From UBA5109 sp963975155 (GTDB taxonomy: Bacteria > Pseudomonadota > Gammaproteobacteria > Pseudomonadales > Pseudohongiellaceae), in NCBI GenBank assembly GCA_963975155.1, contig CAXBFG010000005.1, forward strand, positions 186,001-250,000: DNA of 64,000 nucleotides, written 5' to 3'. Of the stretch, positions 49,356-58,333 are shown piece after piece. Numbering within the stretch: position 1 is the stretch's first letter; each line of letters begins with the position of its first letter. A model generated the notes under the pieces. That model saw nothing but the letters and a program-made list of their open reading frames with translations, did no database searches and was not told the origin of the DNA. The translations under genes were made by a program, and so were the position numbers.

Positions 49356-50306
49356 ATGGCCACTATTCCTAAAAAAGTTGTGCAGGGTGAGAAATTGCGC
49401 GGTGCCGAGAAGGTCGCAAGAATTCCTGTCAAAGTCATACCTACAACTGATCTCTTGCGGAAGCCTTCCTGGATACGTGTCCGTATGGGCAGTTCCGCAA
49501 AAGTTGAACATATCAAGGATACGCTAAGAAAACACAAACTAAGCTCTGTTTGCGAAGAGGCTTCCTGTCCCAATCTGGGGGAGTGCTTCAGTGGTGGAAC
49601 TGCAACCTTTATGATTCTTGGCGATATCTGCACCAGACGCTGTCCATTCTGTGACGTTGCCCATGGTCGTCCGAATCCCCCAATGCAAAATGAACCGCGG
49701 GAACTGGCCGAAGCCATCGCCGAGATGGGGCTCAACTATGTCGTCGTTACTTCCGTGGATCGTGATGATCTGCGTGATGGTGGAGCCGAACATTTTTCGC
49801 ACTGTATCGCTGAAACCCGACGTTTGAATCCGGGAATCAAAATAGAAGTCCTGGTACCCGATTTCAGAGGTCGTATGGATGTGGCTCTGGCAATACTGAC
49901 AGGCACAACCCCGGATGTCTTTAATCATAATCTGGAGACTATTCCCAGGCTGTATAAAAAAGTGAGGCCTGGCTCTGATTATCAATGGTCTCTGGATCTG
50001 TTGAAAAAATATAAAGCCATGGCTCCGCAGGTGCTGACTAAATCGGGCATTATGCTGGGCCTGGGAGAGAGCAGGGAAGAAGTCATACAGGTTATGGAAG
50101 ATATGGCTGCTCACAATATTGATATGGTGACACTGGGTCAATATTTACAACCCAGCCGGGATCATCTGGCTGTTGAACGTTTTGTACATCCTGATGAATT
50201 CGCAGAATATGCGAGCCTGGGCAAAGATATGGGTTTCAGACACGTTGCCAGCGGGCCGCTCGTAAGGTCTTCTTATCACGCTGATAAGCAAGCACATCTA
50301 GACTAG
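49356..50306 (+). CDS. lipA: Lipoyl synthase
   Basis: This 316-aa radical-SAM enzyme inserts two sulfurs into protein-bound octanoyl to make lipoate. Two [4Fe-4S] sites are present: the auxiliary cluster CEEASCPNLGEC and the radical-SAM CTRRCPFC. A C-terminal SSYHAD-like motif with the Ser ligand (RSSYHADKQ) completes the auxiliary cluster. The gene sits with lipB and ybeD in the usual order. Confidence 0.97.
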   Translation: MATIPKKVVQGEKLRGAEKVARIPVKVIPTTDLLRKPSWIRVRMGSSAKVEHIKDTLRKHKLSSVCEEASCPNLGECFSGGTATFMILGDICTRRCPFCDVAHGRPNPPMQNEPRELAEAIAEMGLNYVVVTSVDRDDLRDGGAEHFSHCIAETRRLNPGIKIEVLVPDFRGRMDVALAILTGTTPDVFNHNLETIPRLYKKVRPGSDYQWSLDLLKKYKAMAPQVLTKSGIMLGLGESREEVIQVMEDMAAHNIDMVTLGQYLQPSRDHLAVERFVHPDEFAEYASLGKDMGFRHVASGPLVRSSYHADKQAHLD

Positions 50307-50356
50307 ATTTCATTTGTAACCGTTTAAATAAAACCATTTTAGGTGGCGTCTTTTAT

Positions 50357-52612
50357 ATGAAAAATTTTGTATTACTTTGCTTTGTTTTTATCATCCCGGA
50401 GCTTGCCTGGTCTCAGCAAAGTACCTCAGGTGCCAGCCTGGAATCCAAGACTGTTGAAATGGTCAGAATGACTGAAGAACCGGTTATTGATGGTATTTTG
50501 AATGAAGGGGTATGGCAGCAGGCCAAACTTATTGCTGATTTCTACCAGACCACGCCTACCGAATTTGCTGCACCATCACAGCGAACAGAAGTGAGAATTT
50601 TTTATACTGAAAATGCTCTTTTTGTCGGTGCCAGGATGTGGGAAGAAGATGCTAGCCAGATAGCGGCACAGGCGCTTGAACAATATGGTGGTGTCAATCA
50701 AGATGATGTTTTCCATATAACGCTGGCTCCATTTCAGGATCGTCGCAGCGGTTATCGCTTTGCCATGAATCCGAATGGTGTCTGGTGGGATGCCATATTT
50801 AAAAGTCCGACTGATACAGATGGTAACTGGCAGGGTATCTGGCAGGGTAAAAGCAGTATAGATGATGAAGGCTGGACTGCTGAGATGCGTATACCTTTCC
50901 AGACTTTGTCTTTTGATCCTGCCAATTCTGAATGGGGCATAAATTTCCAACGCATTATCAGGCGTAACAATGAACGAATTTCATGGTATTCGCGTGATCG
51001 ACAGGTTAACCCTGGAGCTTCAGGAACCGCTACCAATATGGCAGGCATACAACAGGGAAGAGGCCTGGATATCGTGCCCAGCCTTACCCTCCGCAGGGAT
51101 AAAATATATGGGACATCACCACAGTCAGGAATAGAAGAAAATTTCGAGCCCAGTCTGGATGTGTTTTATAAAGTCACACCTTCACTTAATGCTTCGTTGA
51201 CAGTAAATACCGATTTTTCTGCGGCAGAAGTTGACGATCGCCAGGTCAATTTAACACGCTTCTCTTTGTTCTTTCCCGAAAAGCGGGATTTCTTCTTACG
51301 GGATTCGGATATTTTTGATTTCGGCCAGATCGCCAACTACGGATTTGATAATAATTATGGTACAGGATTCGGGGCTATACCGAATGCCAGTCAGCAGAAC
51401 GCCAGACCCTTCTTTTCACGTACCATTGGTCTGAGTGCCAATGGCGAACCAGTAGATCTTAATGTGGGAGGCAAGTTAAGCGGAAGAATCGGCAATTTCA
51501 ATGTTGGTTCCCTGTTGATTTCGCAGGCTGAAGATATCAGTACGGGTGTTGATTCAACTGATATCTTTGTTGGCCGTGCAGTCATGAACGTCTTATCCGA
51601 GTCGCAAGTTGGTGTCATTATGACTGATGGAGATCCCCAGTCGAACCTGGACAGTACACTGTACGGCGCAGACTTTCGTTATCGCAATTCGCAGCTGCCT
51701 AATAACAAAAGTGTGGAGCTTAATGCCTGGCTTCAAAAAACTGAAACGGATGGCAAGCTGGGTGACGATATGGCCTATAGTCTGGCTCTTACAGCACCTA
51801 ACAGAAATGGCTGGCGTGGCACAGGTATATATACACGAGTTGAAAAGAATTTTGATCCTGCAGTCGGCTTTGTCAATCGTACCGGGATTGAAGATTACGC
51901 ACTGGAAGCCGGCTATACCTTTTTGATGCCGGCCGGCAGTTATATCAGCAGCGCCAATTTTACGGCTGATGGCTATCGCGCAGATCTGTTATCAACGGGC
52001 CAGTTAAGTTCTCAGGATCTTGGGCTGAGACTGGCGCTGTTTAACAAAACCGGTGATAAATTTTTCACAAGATTCGTGCGTGCAACCGAGGTGCTGCAAA
52101 ATAATTTTACAATTTTTACTGCCTCTGACGGTTCCCGGTCTGTCGTCATCCCGCAAGGCAGTTATGAATTTGATGAAATCAGGTTCTTCCTCATTACAGC
52201 AGGGTATCGAAAATTCTCAACAACACTGAATTTGCTGGCAGGGGAATATTACAACGGTGATCATGTACAGTATAAAGTTGATAACACCTGGCGCCCTGTC
52301 AAGCAACTGGAATTCGGTGTCAGTTACACAGAGAACGCCATCAAATTACCTGCGGGAGATTTTAATGTTCGTCTCATTACCTTGCAGGGTAATGTCGCTT
52401 TTAATTCACGCTGGTCCTGGTCGAATTATCTGCAATATGACAATATATCCGAATCAGCGGGTTTCAACAGCCGATTAAACTGGATACCGGAAGCTGGTCA
52501 GCAAGTCTTGCTGGTGTTGAATTATGGGGCGCAAGACAGGGATAAAGACAACAGTTTCACATCGACAAGTTCTGACCTGTCGGTGAAGGCTACTTATACC
52601 TTTCGTTATTAG
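50357..52612 (+). CDS. DUF5916 outer-membrane beta-barrel protein with CBM9-like domain
   Basis: This 751-aa exported protein has a signal peptide (MKNFVLLCFVFIIPELAWS, cut before QQS) and an N-terminal carbohydrate-binding-module-9-like sandwich (about residues 35-220; DGILNEGVWQQA, TEVRIFYTENALFVGARMWE, WTAEMRIPFQTL). A long DUF5916 region with alternating beta strands ends in an aromatic residue (YTFRY), as in outer-membrane barrels. The FFPEKRDFFLRDSDIFDFG block is diagnostic of the family. A role in substrate capture at the surface is often suggested, but none is proven. It follows lipA by 50 nt and may not be part of that unit. Confidence 0.85.
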   Translation: MKNFVLLCFVFIIPELAWSQQSTSGASLESKTVEMVRMTEEPVIDGILNEGVWQQAKLIADFYQTTPTEFAAPSQRTEVRIFYTENALFVGARMWEEDASQIAAQALEQYGGVNQDDVFHITLAPFQDRRSGYRFAMNPNGVWWDAIFKSPTDTDGNWQGIWQGKSSIDDEGWTAEMRIPFQTLSFDPANSEWGINFQRIIRRNNERISWYSRDRQVNPGASGTATNMAGIQQGRGLDIVPSLTLRRDKIYGTSPQSGIEENFEPSLDVFYKVTPSLNASLTVNTDFSAAEVDDRQVNLTRFSLFFPEKRDFFLRDSDIFDFGQIANYGFDNNYGTGFGAIPNASQQNARPFFSRTIGLSANGEPVDLNVGGKLSGRIGNFNVGSLLISQAEDISTGVDSTDIFVGRAVMNVLSESQVGVIMTDGDPQSNLDSTLYGADFRYRNSQLPNNKSVELNAWLQKTETDGKLGDDMAYSLALTAPNRNGWRGTGIYTRVEKNFDPAVGFVNRTGIEDYALEAGYTFLMPAGSYISSANFTADGYRADLLSTGQLSSQDLGLRLALFNKTGDKFFTRFVRATEVLQNNFTIFTASDGSRSVVIPQGSYEFDEIRFFLITAGYRKFSTTLNLLAGEYYNGDHVQYKVDNTWRPVKQLEFGVSYTENAIKLPAGDFNVRLITLQGNVAFNSRWSWSNYLQYDNISESAGFNSRLNWIPEAGQQVLLVLNYGAQDRDKDNSFTSTSSDLSVKATYTFRY

Positions 52613-52668
52613 GGCACAGGACAGCGATTGGCGATTATAGTCGGGAAGGGCTGCACAGAAGTCTTTAC

Positions 52669-53691
52669 TCAGGCGCTGATTGGCAAAGCTCTGTTAGCCA
52701 GTTGCAGGGTTAATTCTGAAAGTTCATCCCAGGTATTACGAGTATTCAATCCTTTTACTGAACGGTCAATTATACTGGCGTGATCCAGCATTGCCTGCAG
52801 GGAAGACAGACTGTGATTGTTTAAGGCTATTGAGATAATGCCCATCCGATTACGCCAGACACGTTCGCTTTGCATGGCGCTGTCCACTGAATGTCCTGCT
52901 TCCATTAAATTTGCCATGACACTAAGGTTACGAATTTCCCGGCACATAAAATTCAGAATTTTCAATGCATCTTCACCTTCGGCCTTGAGGTGGTAAAGAA
53001 TATTTAGAGCTCTGCCGGCGTTGGCTTCGAGCGCTGTATCTATCAGGGCAAAAACATTAAAGCGTGAACTGTCTGCAACTGCCCGGGCAACAGTCTGCGC
53101 ATCGAGTGTGCCAGTTCCGTTGAGTATACTGAGCTTGTCGATTTCCTGTGCACAAGCCAGCAGATTTCCCTCAGTGCGCTGGCAAAGCACCTGTATCGCC
53201 TGATCATCCGCACTCAGCCCTTTTTGCTGTAATCGTTGACGAACCCATGCAGGTAACTGCTGTGCAGTTATAGGCCAGACTGTTACAAAGTAAGCGTGAG
53301 TTTCAATCTGTTTGAACCATTTGGTATTGCTTGCAGCTTTTTCTACTTTAGGGCTGGAGATCAGTAACAGATTATCCTCGGATGGATTCTCAAGATAGGC
53401 GTGCAGGGCTTTTTTTGCCTGATCATCGAGTCTGGAAGAGCTTAAACGCAAATCAATCAGTTTTTTTTCTGCAAATAATGACATGCTGTTACCAGCTTCA
53501 AGCAAGCTGTTCCAGTCAAAATTATTTTGTGCAGAATAGACTTCACGTTCACTAAAGCCTGCTTCTCTGGCGAAGTTTCTGACCAGGTCACATGTTTCCT
53601 GCACCAGTAAAGTTTCGTCGCCGGCAACCCAGATTACCGGGGGGATCTGGCTCTTTAGCTGTCTGGCTAATTGATCTGGTTTTATTTGCAC
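52669..53691 (-). CDS. holA: DNA polymerase III delta subunit
   Basis: This 340-aa clamp-loader subunit opens the beta clamp. The N-terminal degenerate ATPase domain begins MQIKPDQLARQLKSQIPPVIWVAGDE, and the family's YFVTVWPITAQQLPAWVRQRL and LLACAQEIDKLSIL segments are present. The start is GTG at 53691. In most gammaproteobacteria holA follows lptE directly. Here a YceI gene lies between them. Confidence 0.95.
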   Translation of the reverse strand: MQIKPDQLARQLKSQIPPVIWVAGDETLLVQETCDLVRNFAREAGFSEREVYSAQNNFDWNSLLEAGNSMSLFAEKKLIDLRLSSSRLDDQAKKALHAYLENPSEDNLLLISSPKVEKAASNTKWFKQIETHAYFVTVWPITAQQLPAWVRQRLQQKGLSADDQAIQVLCQRTEGNLLACAQEIDKLSILNGTGTLDAQTVARAVADSSRFNVFALIDTALEANAGRALNILYHLKAEGEDALKILNFMCREIRNLSVMANLMEAGHSVDSAMQSERVWRNRMGIISIALNNHSLSSLQAMLDHASIIDRSVKGLNTRNTWDELSELTLQLANRALPISA

Positions 53692-53703
53692 AGCAGTCTG
53701 CTT

Positions 53704-54294
53704 TTACATCCTGTCATCATAGACAAGAGAAAAGTCCACGACTACATTGTGGTTTATGCTGGGCAAGCCGGCAATTTCCCTTAGAGCCTCGACGCCCTCA
53801 GTCATGCCAAAAGTATCGGCCGAAATAATAAGCGGTTGGGCAGGTTGAATTTCAATCCGGTTTGCTGTGATTTTAGTCAGGCGCAGATTCGCAGAGAGAT
53901 CCCTGCTGATGCCGTGCAGGCTAAGATTGTAGTTGTATGGTGCAGTCAGGGAGCTTCCAACAGGCAGGGCTGCTAGTTCTGTCATATTCACATCAATGAC
54001 AATTGAAGCACTCGGATACTGTCCGACCTCAAACAACATATCACGGACTCTTTGATTACGGATTTCTATAGCAGTATCGACGCTGCCAAGACCAATCTGC
54101 AAAGTAGCACGTCCTTGTTCGCTGATTTGTCCGCTCAGACCGGAAAAGGAATTGACTTCAGAGACTGCGGAAGCTTTGCTGGTGACATAATGCAGAGAGG
54201 ACTCAGTATTATCAAGTTGCCAGTCAGCCCAGGAAGGCATGCTGAGTGAGGATAAAATAACAAATAAAAACAAAGAGATAGGGTTTTTCAACAT
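53704..54294 (-). CDS. YceI family periplasmic protein
   Basis: This 196-aa protein has a signal peptide (residues 1-23, cut near SWA-DWQ) and a YceI lipocalin-like beta barrel that binds isoprenoid-type lipids in homologues. It shows the opening WQLDNTESSLHYVTSKASAV, the GSVDTAIEIRNQRVRDMLFEV motif and the closing VVDFSLVYD strand. It is inserted between lptE and holA, 12 nt upstream of holA and 228 nt after lptE. The position is unusual for this family and suggests insertion into a conserved pair. Confidence 0.9.
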   Translation of the reverse strand: MLKNPISLFLFVILSSLSMPSWADWQLDNTESSLHYVTSKASAVSEVNSFSGLSGQISEQGRATLQIGLGSVDTAIEIRNQRVRDMLFEVGQYPSASIVIDVNMTELAALPVGSSLTAPYNYNLSLHGISRDLSANLRLTKITANRIEIQPAQPLIISADTFGMTEGVEALREIAGLPSINHNVVVDFSLVYDDRM

Positions 54295-54408
54295 ATTGGC
54301 TCCTGGATCATGAATGGGACAAGAAAACTGATTATTGCAAGGCCGTCAGCGTTGGGCAATAGCTATAATTTCGAGTAATGCGTCTTGCAGAAGATTTGAC
54401 TTTCCTGC

Positions 54409-54472
54409 TTGAGTAAATCCTTGTTCGCTCGCTGCATCGCTCCGCTGCGATGACAGTACTGAAAGAACTCAA
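54409..54472. repeat. Possible family C inverted repeat, copy C4
   Basis: Short arms TTGAGT (54409-54414) and ACTCAA (54467-54472) surround TTCGCTCGC followed by an inner hairpin CATCG/CGATG (54435-54452). It shares the TTCGCTCGC...CTCC motif with C1 and C2, but the arms are short. It lies between lptE and the YceI gene. Confidence 0.5.
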
Positions 54473-54522
54473 CCTTAACATCGAGTGTACAAATTCCAAC
54501 ATGCTGCATCGACAAAGCTGGT

Positions 54523-55005
54523 CTAGCGGACAGTCTCAAGACGCCTTATGATCTGTTCTACCAGTTCCTGCCGTAATTCGGTTTTTACCAGTTCTGCCTC
54601 ATTGGTTTTAGCTGCCGCATTAGCAGGGTCTGCTTCATAAATCTGATTCACAGTTATGATCTCCGGATTGAATATGCTCTGACCCTGTTTGCTTAACTGG
54701 AAAGAAGCGGAAAGCGTAATTTCATATTCACCGGCCCTGACATTACGATTCACACTAAGAATTCGTTCACGAACCTGTTCATCACCCAGAGAGAGTTGAT
54801 GGACTTCAGCGTCATCCAGCAGTTCTATTTCAAAAGCGGCTAGCCGACCTTGCAGGACCTGACCCAATTCATTACCGCTGCTGTAATTTAACTGCAATTG
54901 TTGTAATGAAGCGTCCAGTGCCTGTGTATCGGTACCGCGCATGGAGAAACCGCATGCGGTCAGAAACAGTAGTGAAAACAGGCTTATAAGGATTGTCTTT
55001 TTCAT
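54523..55005 (-). CDS. lptE: LPS-assembly lipoprotein LptE
   Basis: This 160-aa outer-membrane lipoprotein plugs the LptD barrel that inserts LPS into the outer leaflet. It has the lipoprotein signal MKKTILISLFSLLFLTAC (Cys18), followed by the family opening GFSMRG and a beta-sandwich. The C-terminal helix ELRQELVEQIIRRLETV is typical. It lies 2 nt after leuS, the conserved arrangement. Confidence 0.94.
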   Translation of the reverse strand: MKKTILISLFSLLFLTACGFSMRGTDTQALDASLQQLQLNYSSGNELGQVLQGRLAAFEIELLDDAEVHQLSLGDEQVRERILSVNRNVRAGEYEITLSASFQLSKQGQSIFNPEIITVNQIYEADPANAAAKTNEAELVKTELRQELVEQIIRRLETVR

Positions 55006-55007
55006 AA

Positions 55008-57512
55008 CTAGTTGGCGACTATATTGACCAGTCTTCCGGGCACGACAATGACTTTGCGAACGGTCAGGCCAGCTATATGCTTTTGTACACTTTCATCAGC
55101 CAATGCTGCTGCCTCGATTTCTGCTTTACCGATATCGGCAGGCAGTTCAAGTTTGGCGCGTAGCTTGCCGTTGACCTGAGCAACGATAGTGACAGTTGAT
55201 TGCTGTAAAGCGGCTTCTTCAAAGGCAGGCCAGCCTGCATCAATAATAGAACTTTCAGTATGCCCCAGGTGTTGCCATAGTACATGGCATAAATGAGGCA
55301 CTATAGGAGCCAGCAGCAAGACCATAGTTTCCAGTGCTTCCTGAATAAGAGTCTGATCCTGATCATTCTGCTGTGGATTTTGGCTGCTCTGTTCACTGAA
55401 TTTACTTACAGCATTGGACAGTTCCATCACCGCAGCTATCGCGGTATTAAAAATCTGCCTGCGTGCATAATCGTCGGTGACTTTTTTGATGGTGCTGTGA
55501 GTTTTCAGTCGCAGGGCCTGTTGAGCTTCATTGAGCGTAGCCGGAGTCAGCTTGGTAGCTACAGGCTTGAATGCAGCAATCAGTTTCCATATTCGTTTTA
55601 AAAAACGATAGGCTCCCTCCACGCCACTGTCCGACCACTCCAGACTCTGATCCGGAGGTGAGGCAAACATCATAAACAGGCGTACTGTATCCGCGCCATA
55701 CTGCTCAATCAGCCCTTCCGGATCGACGGTATTGCCCTGGGATTTAGACATCTTGCTGCCGTCTTTTAATACCATACCCTGAGTTAACAATCGCTTGAAA
55801 GGTTCGTCTGAACTGACCAGCCCTTCATCGCGCATCAGTTTATGGAAGAAACGGGCATACAGCAGATGCAGAATGGCATGTTCTATGCCGCCTATGTACT
55901 GATCCACGGGAAGCCAGTAATCAGCTTGTGGATTCAGCATGCTATTGTTTTCATCACGACAGGCAAAGCGAGCGTAATACCAGGAGGACTCCATAAAAGT
56001 ATCGAAGGTATCAGTTTCACGTTCTGCCTCGCCACCACAGGCGGGGCAGGTTGTCAGATAGAACTCGGGCATTTTTTTCAGGGGAGACCCGCTGCCATCA
56101 AATTCAACATCTGTCGGCAGCACGATGGGCAATTCTGATTCCGGCACGGGCACTGAACCGCATTGTTGACATGAAATCATCGGGATCGGGGTGCCCCAGT
56201 ATCTTTGACGGCTTACGCCCCAGTCACGCAGTCGAAAGTTTACAGTTTTCCGGCCACTGCCCTTGCTGGTAAAGAAAGTCACCAGCTCTTCAAAAACCTG
56301 CTCAAAATTCAGACCATTGTAGTTGCCGGAATTAATCAGCCGGCCTTTTTCCGTAAATGCCGCTTTGCTGATATCACACTCAGCATCATCTTCGGGCTGA
56401 ATAACTTGCTTGATCGGGAGTCCATAACGCAGGGCAAATTCAAAATCACGCTGGTCATGGGCTGGTACCGACATAACCGCACCAGAACCATAGGACATCA
56501 GCACAAAATTGCCAATCCAGACAGGAAGAGCTTCGCCTGTTATGGGGTGAATTGCCTTAAACCCGGTATCCATGCCGGTTTTTTCCATGGTGGCCAGCTC
56601 GGCTTCCGCGACTTTTATATTTTCCTGAGCTTTTATATAGTCGGCCAGCTGCGGATTTTTTTCAGCCGCTGCCAGAGCCAAAGGATGCTGTGCTGCAACG
56701 GCAACATAGGTGACCCCCATGATGGTATCCGGGCGTGTCGTGTAGACACTCAGGGGCTCGTTGCCAGGCACATCAAAGCTGAACTCAAGACCTTCGGATC
56801 GGCCTATCCAGTTTTGCTGCATGACCCGGACTCGTTCAGGCCATTCATCAAGCTTGTCCAGATCAGACAGTAATTCATCCGCATAGGCGGTGATTTTAAT
56901 AAACCATTGGGGAATCTTACGACGTTCTACCAGGGCACCAGAGCGCCAGCCGCGACCATCGATCACCTGTTCATTGGCCAGTACGGTTTGATCAATTGGA
57001 TCCCAGTTTACTTCGGCTTCTTTTTTATAGACCAGACCCTTTTCAAACAGCCTGATGAAAAACCATTGTTCCCAACGATAGTAGTCGGGATGACAGGTAG
57101 CAATTTCACGGTCCCAATCATAGGCGTAGCCCAGCTGCTGTAACTGCTTGCGCATGTAGTCTATGTTTTCATAAGTCCACTTCGCCGGTGCAACATTGTT
57201 TTTCATGGCGGCATTTTCGGCTGGCAGTCCAAAGGCATCCCATCCCATGGGCTGCAGGACATTTTTTCCCTGCATGCGCTGGAAGCGGCTGATCACATCG
57301 CCAATGGTGTAATTACGAACATGCCCCATATGCAGGCGACCACTGGGATAGGGAAACATGGAAAGGCAGTAGAATTTTTCTTTGTCAGGATCTTCAACAA
57401 CTTTAAAACTTTGCTTTTCGCTCCAGTAGAGTTGGGCTTCCTGTTCTACCTGTCGATGCGAGTACTCTTCGCTTAATTGCAGATTTGTCGCTGTTTTATT
57501 CGTTACTGCCAT
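55008..57512 (-). CDS. leuS: Leucyl-tRNA synthetase
   Basis: This 834-aa class Ia synthetase has the HIGH-type motif FPYPSGRLHMGHVRNYTI and the editing (CP1) domain with TTRPDTIMGVTYV. It also has the leucine-specific region with a zinc knuckle (CQQCGSVPV ... CPACGGE), KMSKSQGN and the C-terminal domain. Length is slightly shorter than the E. coli protein. It heads the minus-strand unit leuS-lptE-YceI-holA. The 800 nt upstream hold repeats A4 and B3 and, on the other strand, the cobalamin riboswitch. Confidence 0.97.
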   Translation of the reverse strand: MAVTNKTATNLQLSEEYSHRQVEQEAQLYWSEKQSFKVVEDPDKEKFYCLSMFPYPSGRLHMGHVRNYTIGDVISRFQRMQGKNVLQPMGWDAFGLPAENAAMKNNVAPAKWTYENIDYMRKQLQQLGYAYDWDREIATCHPDYYRWEQWFFIRLFEKGLVYKKEAEVNWDPIDQTVLANEQVIDGRGWRSGALVERRKIPQWFIKITAYADELLSDLDKLDEWPERVRVMQQNWIGRSEGLEFSFDVPGNEPLSVYTTRPDTIMGVTYVAVAAQHPLALAAAEKNPQLADYIKAQENIKVAEAELATMEKTGMDTGFKAIHPITGEALPVWIGNFVLMSYGSGAVMSVPAHDQRDFEFALRYGLPIKQVIQPEDDAECDISKAAFTEKGRLINSGNYNGLNFEQVFEELVTFFTSKGSGRKTVNFRLRDWGVSRQRYWGTPIPMISCQQCGSVPVPESELPIVLPTDVEFDGSGSPLKKMPEFYLTTCPACGGEAERETDTFDTFMESSWYYARFACRDENNSMLNPQADYWLPVDQYIGGIEHAILHLLYARFFHKLMRDEGLVSSDEPFKRLLTQGMVLKDGSKMSKSQGNTVDPEGLIEQYGADTVRLFMMFASPPDQSLEWSDSGVEGAYRFLKRIWKLIAAFKPVATKLTPATLNEAQQALRLKTHSTIKKVTDDYARRQIFNTAIAAVMELSNAVSKFSEQSSQNPQQNDQDQTLIQEALETMVLLLAPIVPHLCHVLWQHLGHTESSIIDAGWPAFEEAALQQSTVTIVAQVNGKLRAKLELPADIGKAEIEAAALADESVQKHIAGLTVRKVIVVPGRLVNIVAN

Positions 57513-57633
57513 GGTGTTTTCGGTCTGTTTTCAGGGCTTAAAAAAAGACTGCCTAGGATACCTTAGAAGGCATTACAGGGGTAGCGGCTTTTAGATTTTG
57601 CGGGTCTTCTTTTTTTTGGTTTTTTATTAAGTT

Positions 57634-57751
57634 CAAATGAGTTGGCGTTAAGCTTGTTGTGACACGCCAAACTACGCACGTCCATGTGCAGGCTCGGCTG
57701 GCGACGTCCTGTCGCCAGACGGTCACTACAAGCTTAACGCCAACTCATTTG
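57634..57751 (-). repeat. Family A palindromic element, copy A4
   Basis: The 64-nt core (57661-57724) reads GACCGTCT...GGCGTGTC on the minus strand, with hairpin 1 TGGCGAC/GTCGCCA and hairpin 2 GCAC/GTGC. Compared with A1, both hairpins carry paired (compensatory) base changes. Perfect 24-bp arms (57634-57657 and 57728-57751) follow 3-nt linkers. It lies between leuS and btuB, next to B3. Confidence 0.9.
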
Positions 57752-57788
57752 TACCTTCTACAACACTTGAATTTTCAGGAGATGCTAA

Positions 57789-57951
57789 GGAAGCTCTGCC
57801 TATGCCCTGGCGAACCTTTTGAAATGCTTTATCCCGTTAGCTTAAGTCGGGAACAAGCGAGGACTGTCTGAGACGCGTAGCGGCGAGTTCCGCAGCGCCG
57901 ACTTAAGTAAACGGGAAGATTGAAGGGTGAGCTAGGGCATAAGTAGAGCTT
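57789..57951 (+). repeat. Family B palindromic element, copy B3
   Basis: The core at 57856-57897 (GCGAGGACTGTCTGAG, hairpin ACGC/GCGg, GAGTTCCGCAGC) is flanked by stepwise arms: CTTAAGTCGG/CCGACTTAAG, CCCGTT/AAACGGG, TATGCCCT/AGGGCATA and GAAGCTCT/AGAGCTTC. Together these fold about 160 nt into one long hairpin. The arms differ from B1 and B2, except for GAAGGGTGA and nearby bases. Confidence 0.85.
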
Positions 57952-58094
57952 CAATAATATCTATCAGAATAAAAGCCAAAAAAAAGAAGGCCAGCAAAAT
58001 CAGCTCGCTTGAAGATCGGGATCCTATAAGCAAGGCTTAAGGTATCGGCATTATTTTTAATTATGTTGTGCATGACGAATTAATCTATACTTCA

Positions 58095-58270
58095 TGCCGT
58101 GTTACAGGTGCAGTTGAACGTGAGTTCATCTGCTTGAATGGGAAACCGGTGAGAGTCCGGCACTGCCCCCGCAACGGTAAGAGTGATTTACACTCAAGTC
58201 CGATACCAGCCTGGCACAGAAACCAACAAGATGATGCGGAGGGCGTCGTCAGGGTTAGGATAAGGCTTAA
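58095..58270 (+). promoter_or_regulatory. Cobalamin riboswitch
   Basis: The conserved B12-box elements are plain: GGGAAACCGGTGAGAGTCCG (from 58140) continuing to CACTGCCCCCGCAACGGTAA (58160-58179), and AGTCCGATACCAGCCTG (58197-58213). A hairpin GATGATGC/GCGTCGTC (58230-58250) may form the closing or kissing-loop stem. It lies about 65 nt upstream of btuB and should shut off btuB-cobO when adenosylcobalamin is plentiful. A -10-like TATACT lies at 58086-58091. No clear terminator follows, so control is probably at translation. Confidence 0.93.
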
Positions 58271-58333
58271 TGTGGCCTCCTGCCTGCTTTTCCCTCCCTC
58301 ATACGCCAACTCTTTTAAGCGATGAGGATTAAA

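Noticed and set aside
49539..50141. 200-codon minus-strand frame opposite lipA
   Set aside because: Shadow of lipA, no start signal and no recognisable domain.
56205..56873. 222-codon plus-strand frame opposite leuS
   Set aside because: Antisense to a well-conserved part of leuS. Cys/His-rich composition without any family pattern.
58068..58325. 85-codon frame upstream of btuB
   Set aside because: It lies across the cobalamin riboswitch, whose RNA conservation explains the sequence.
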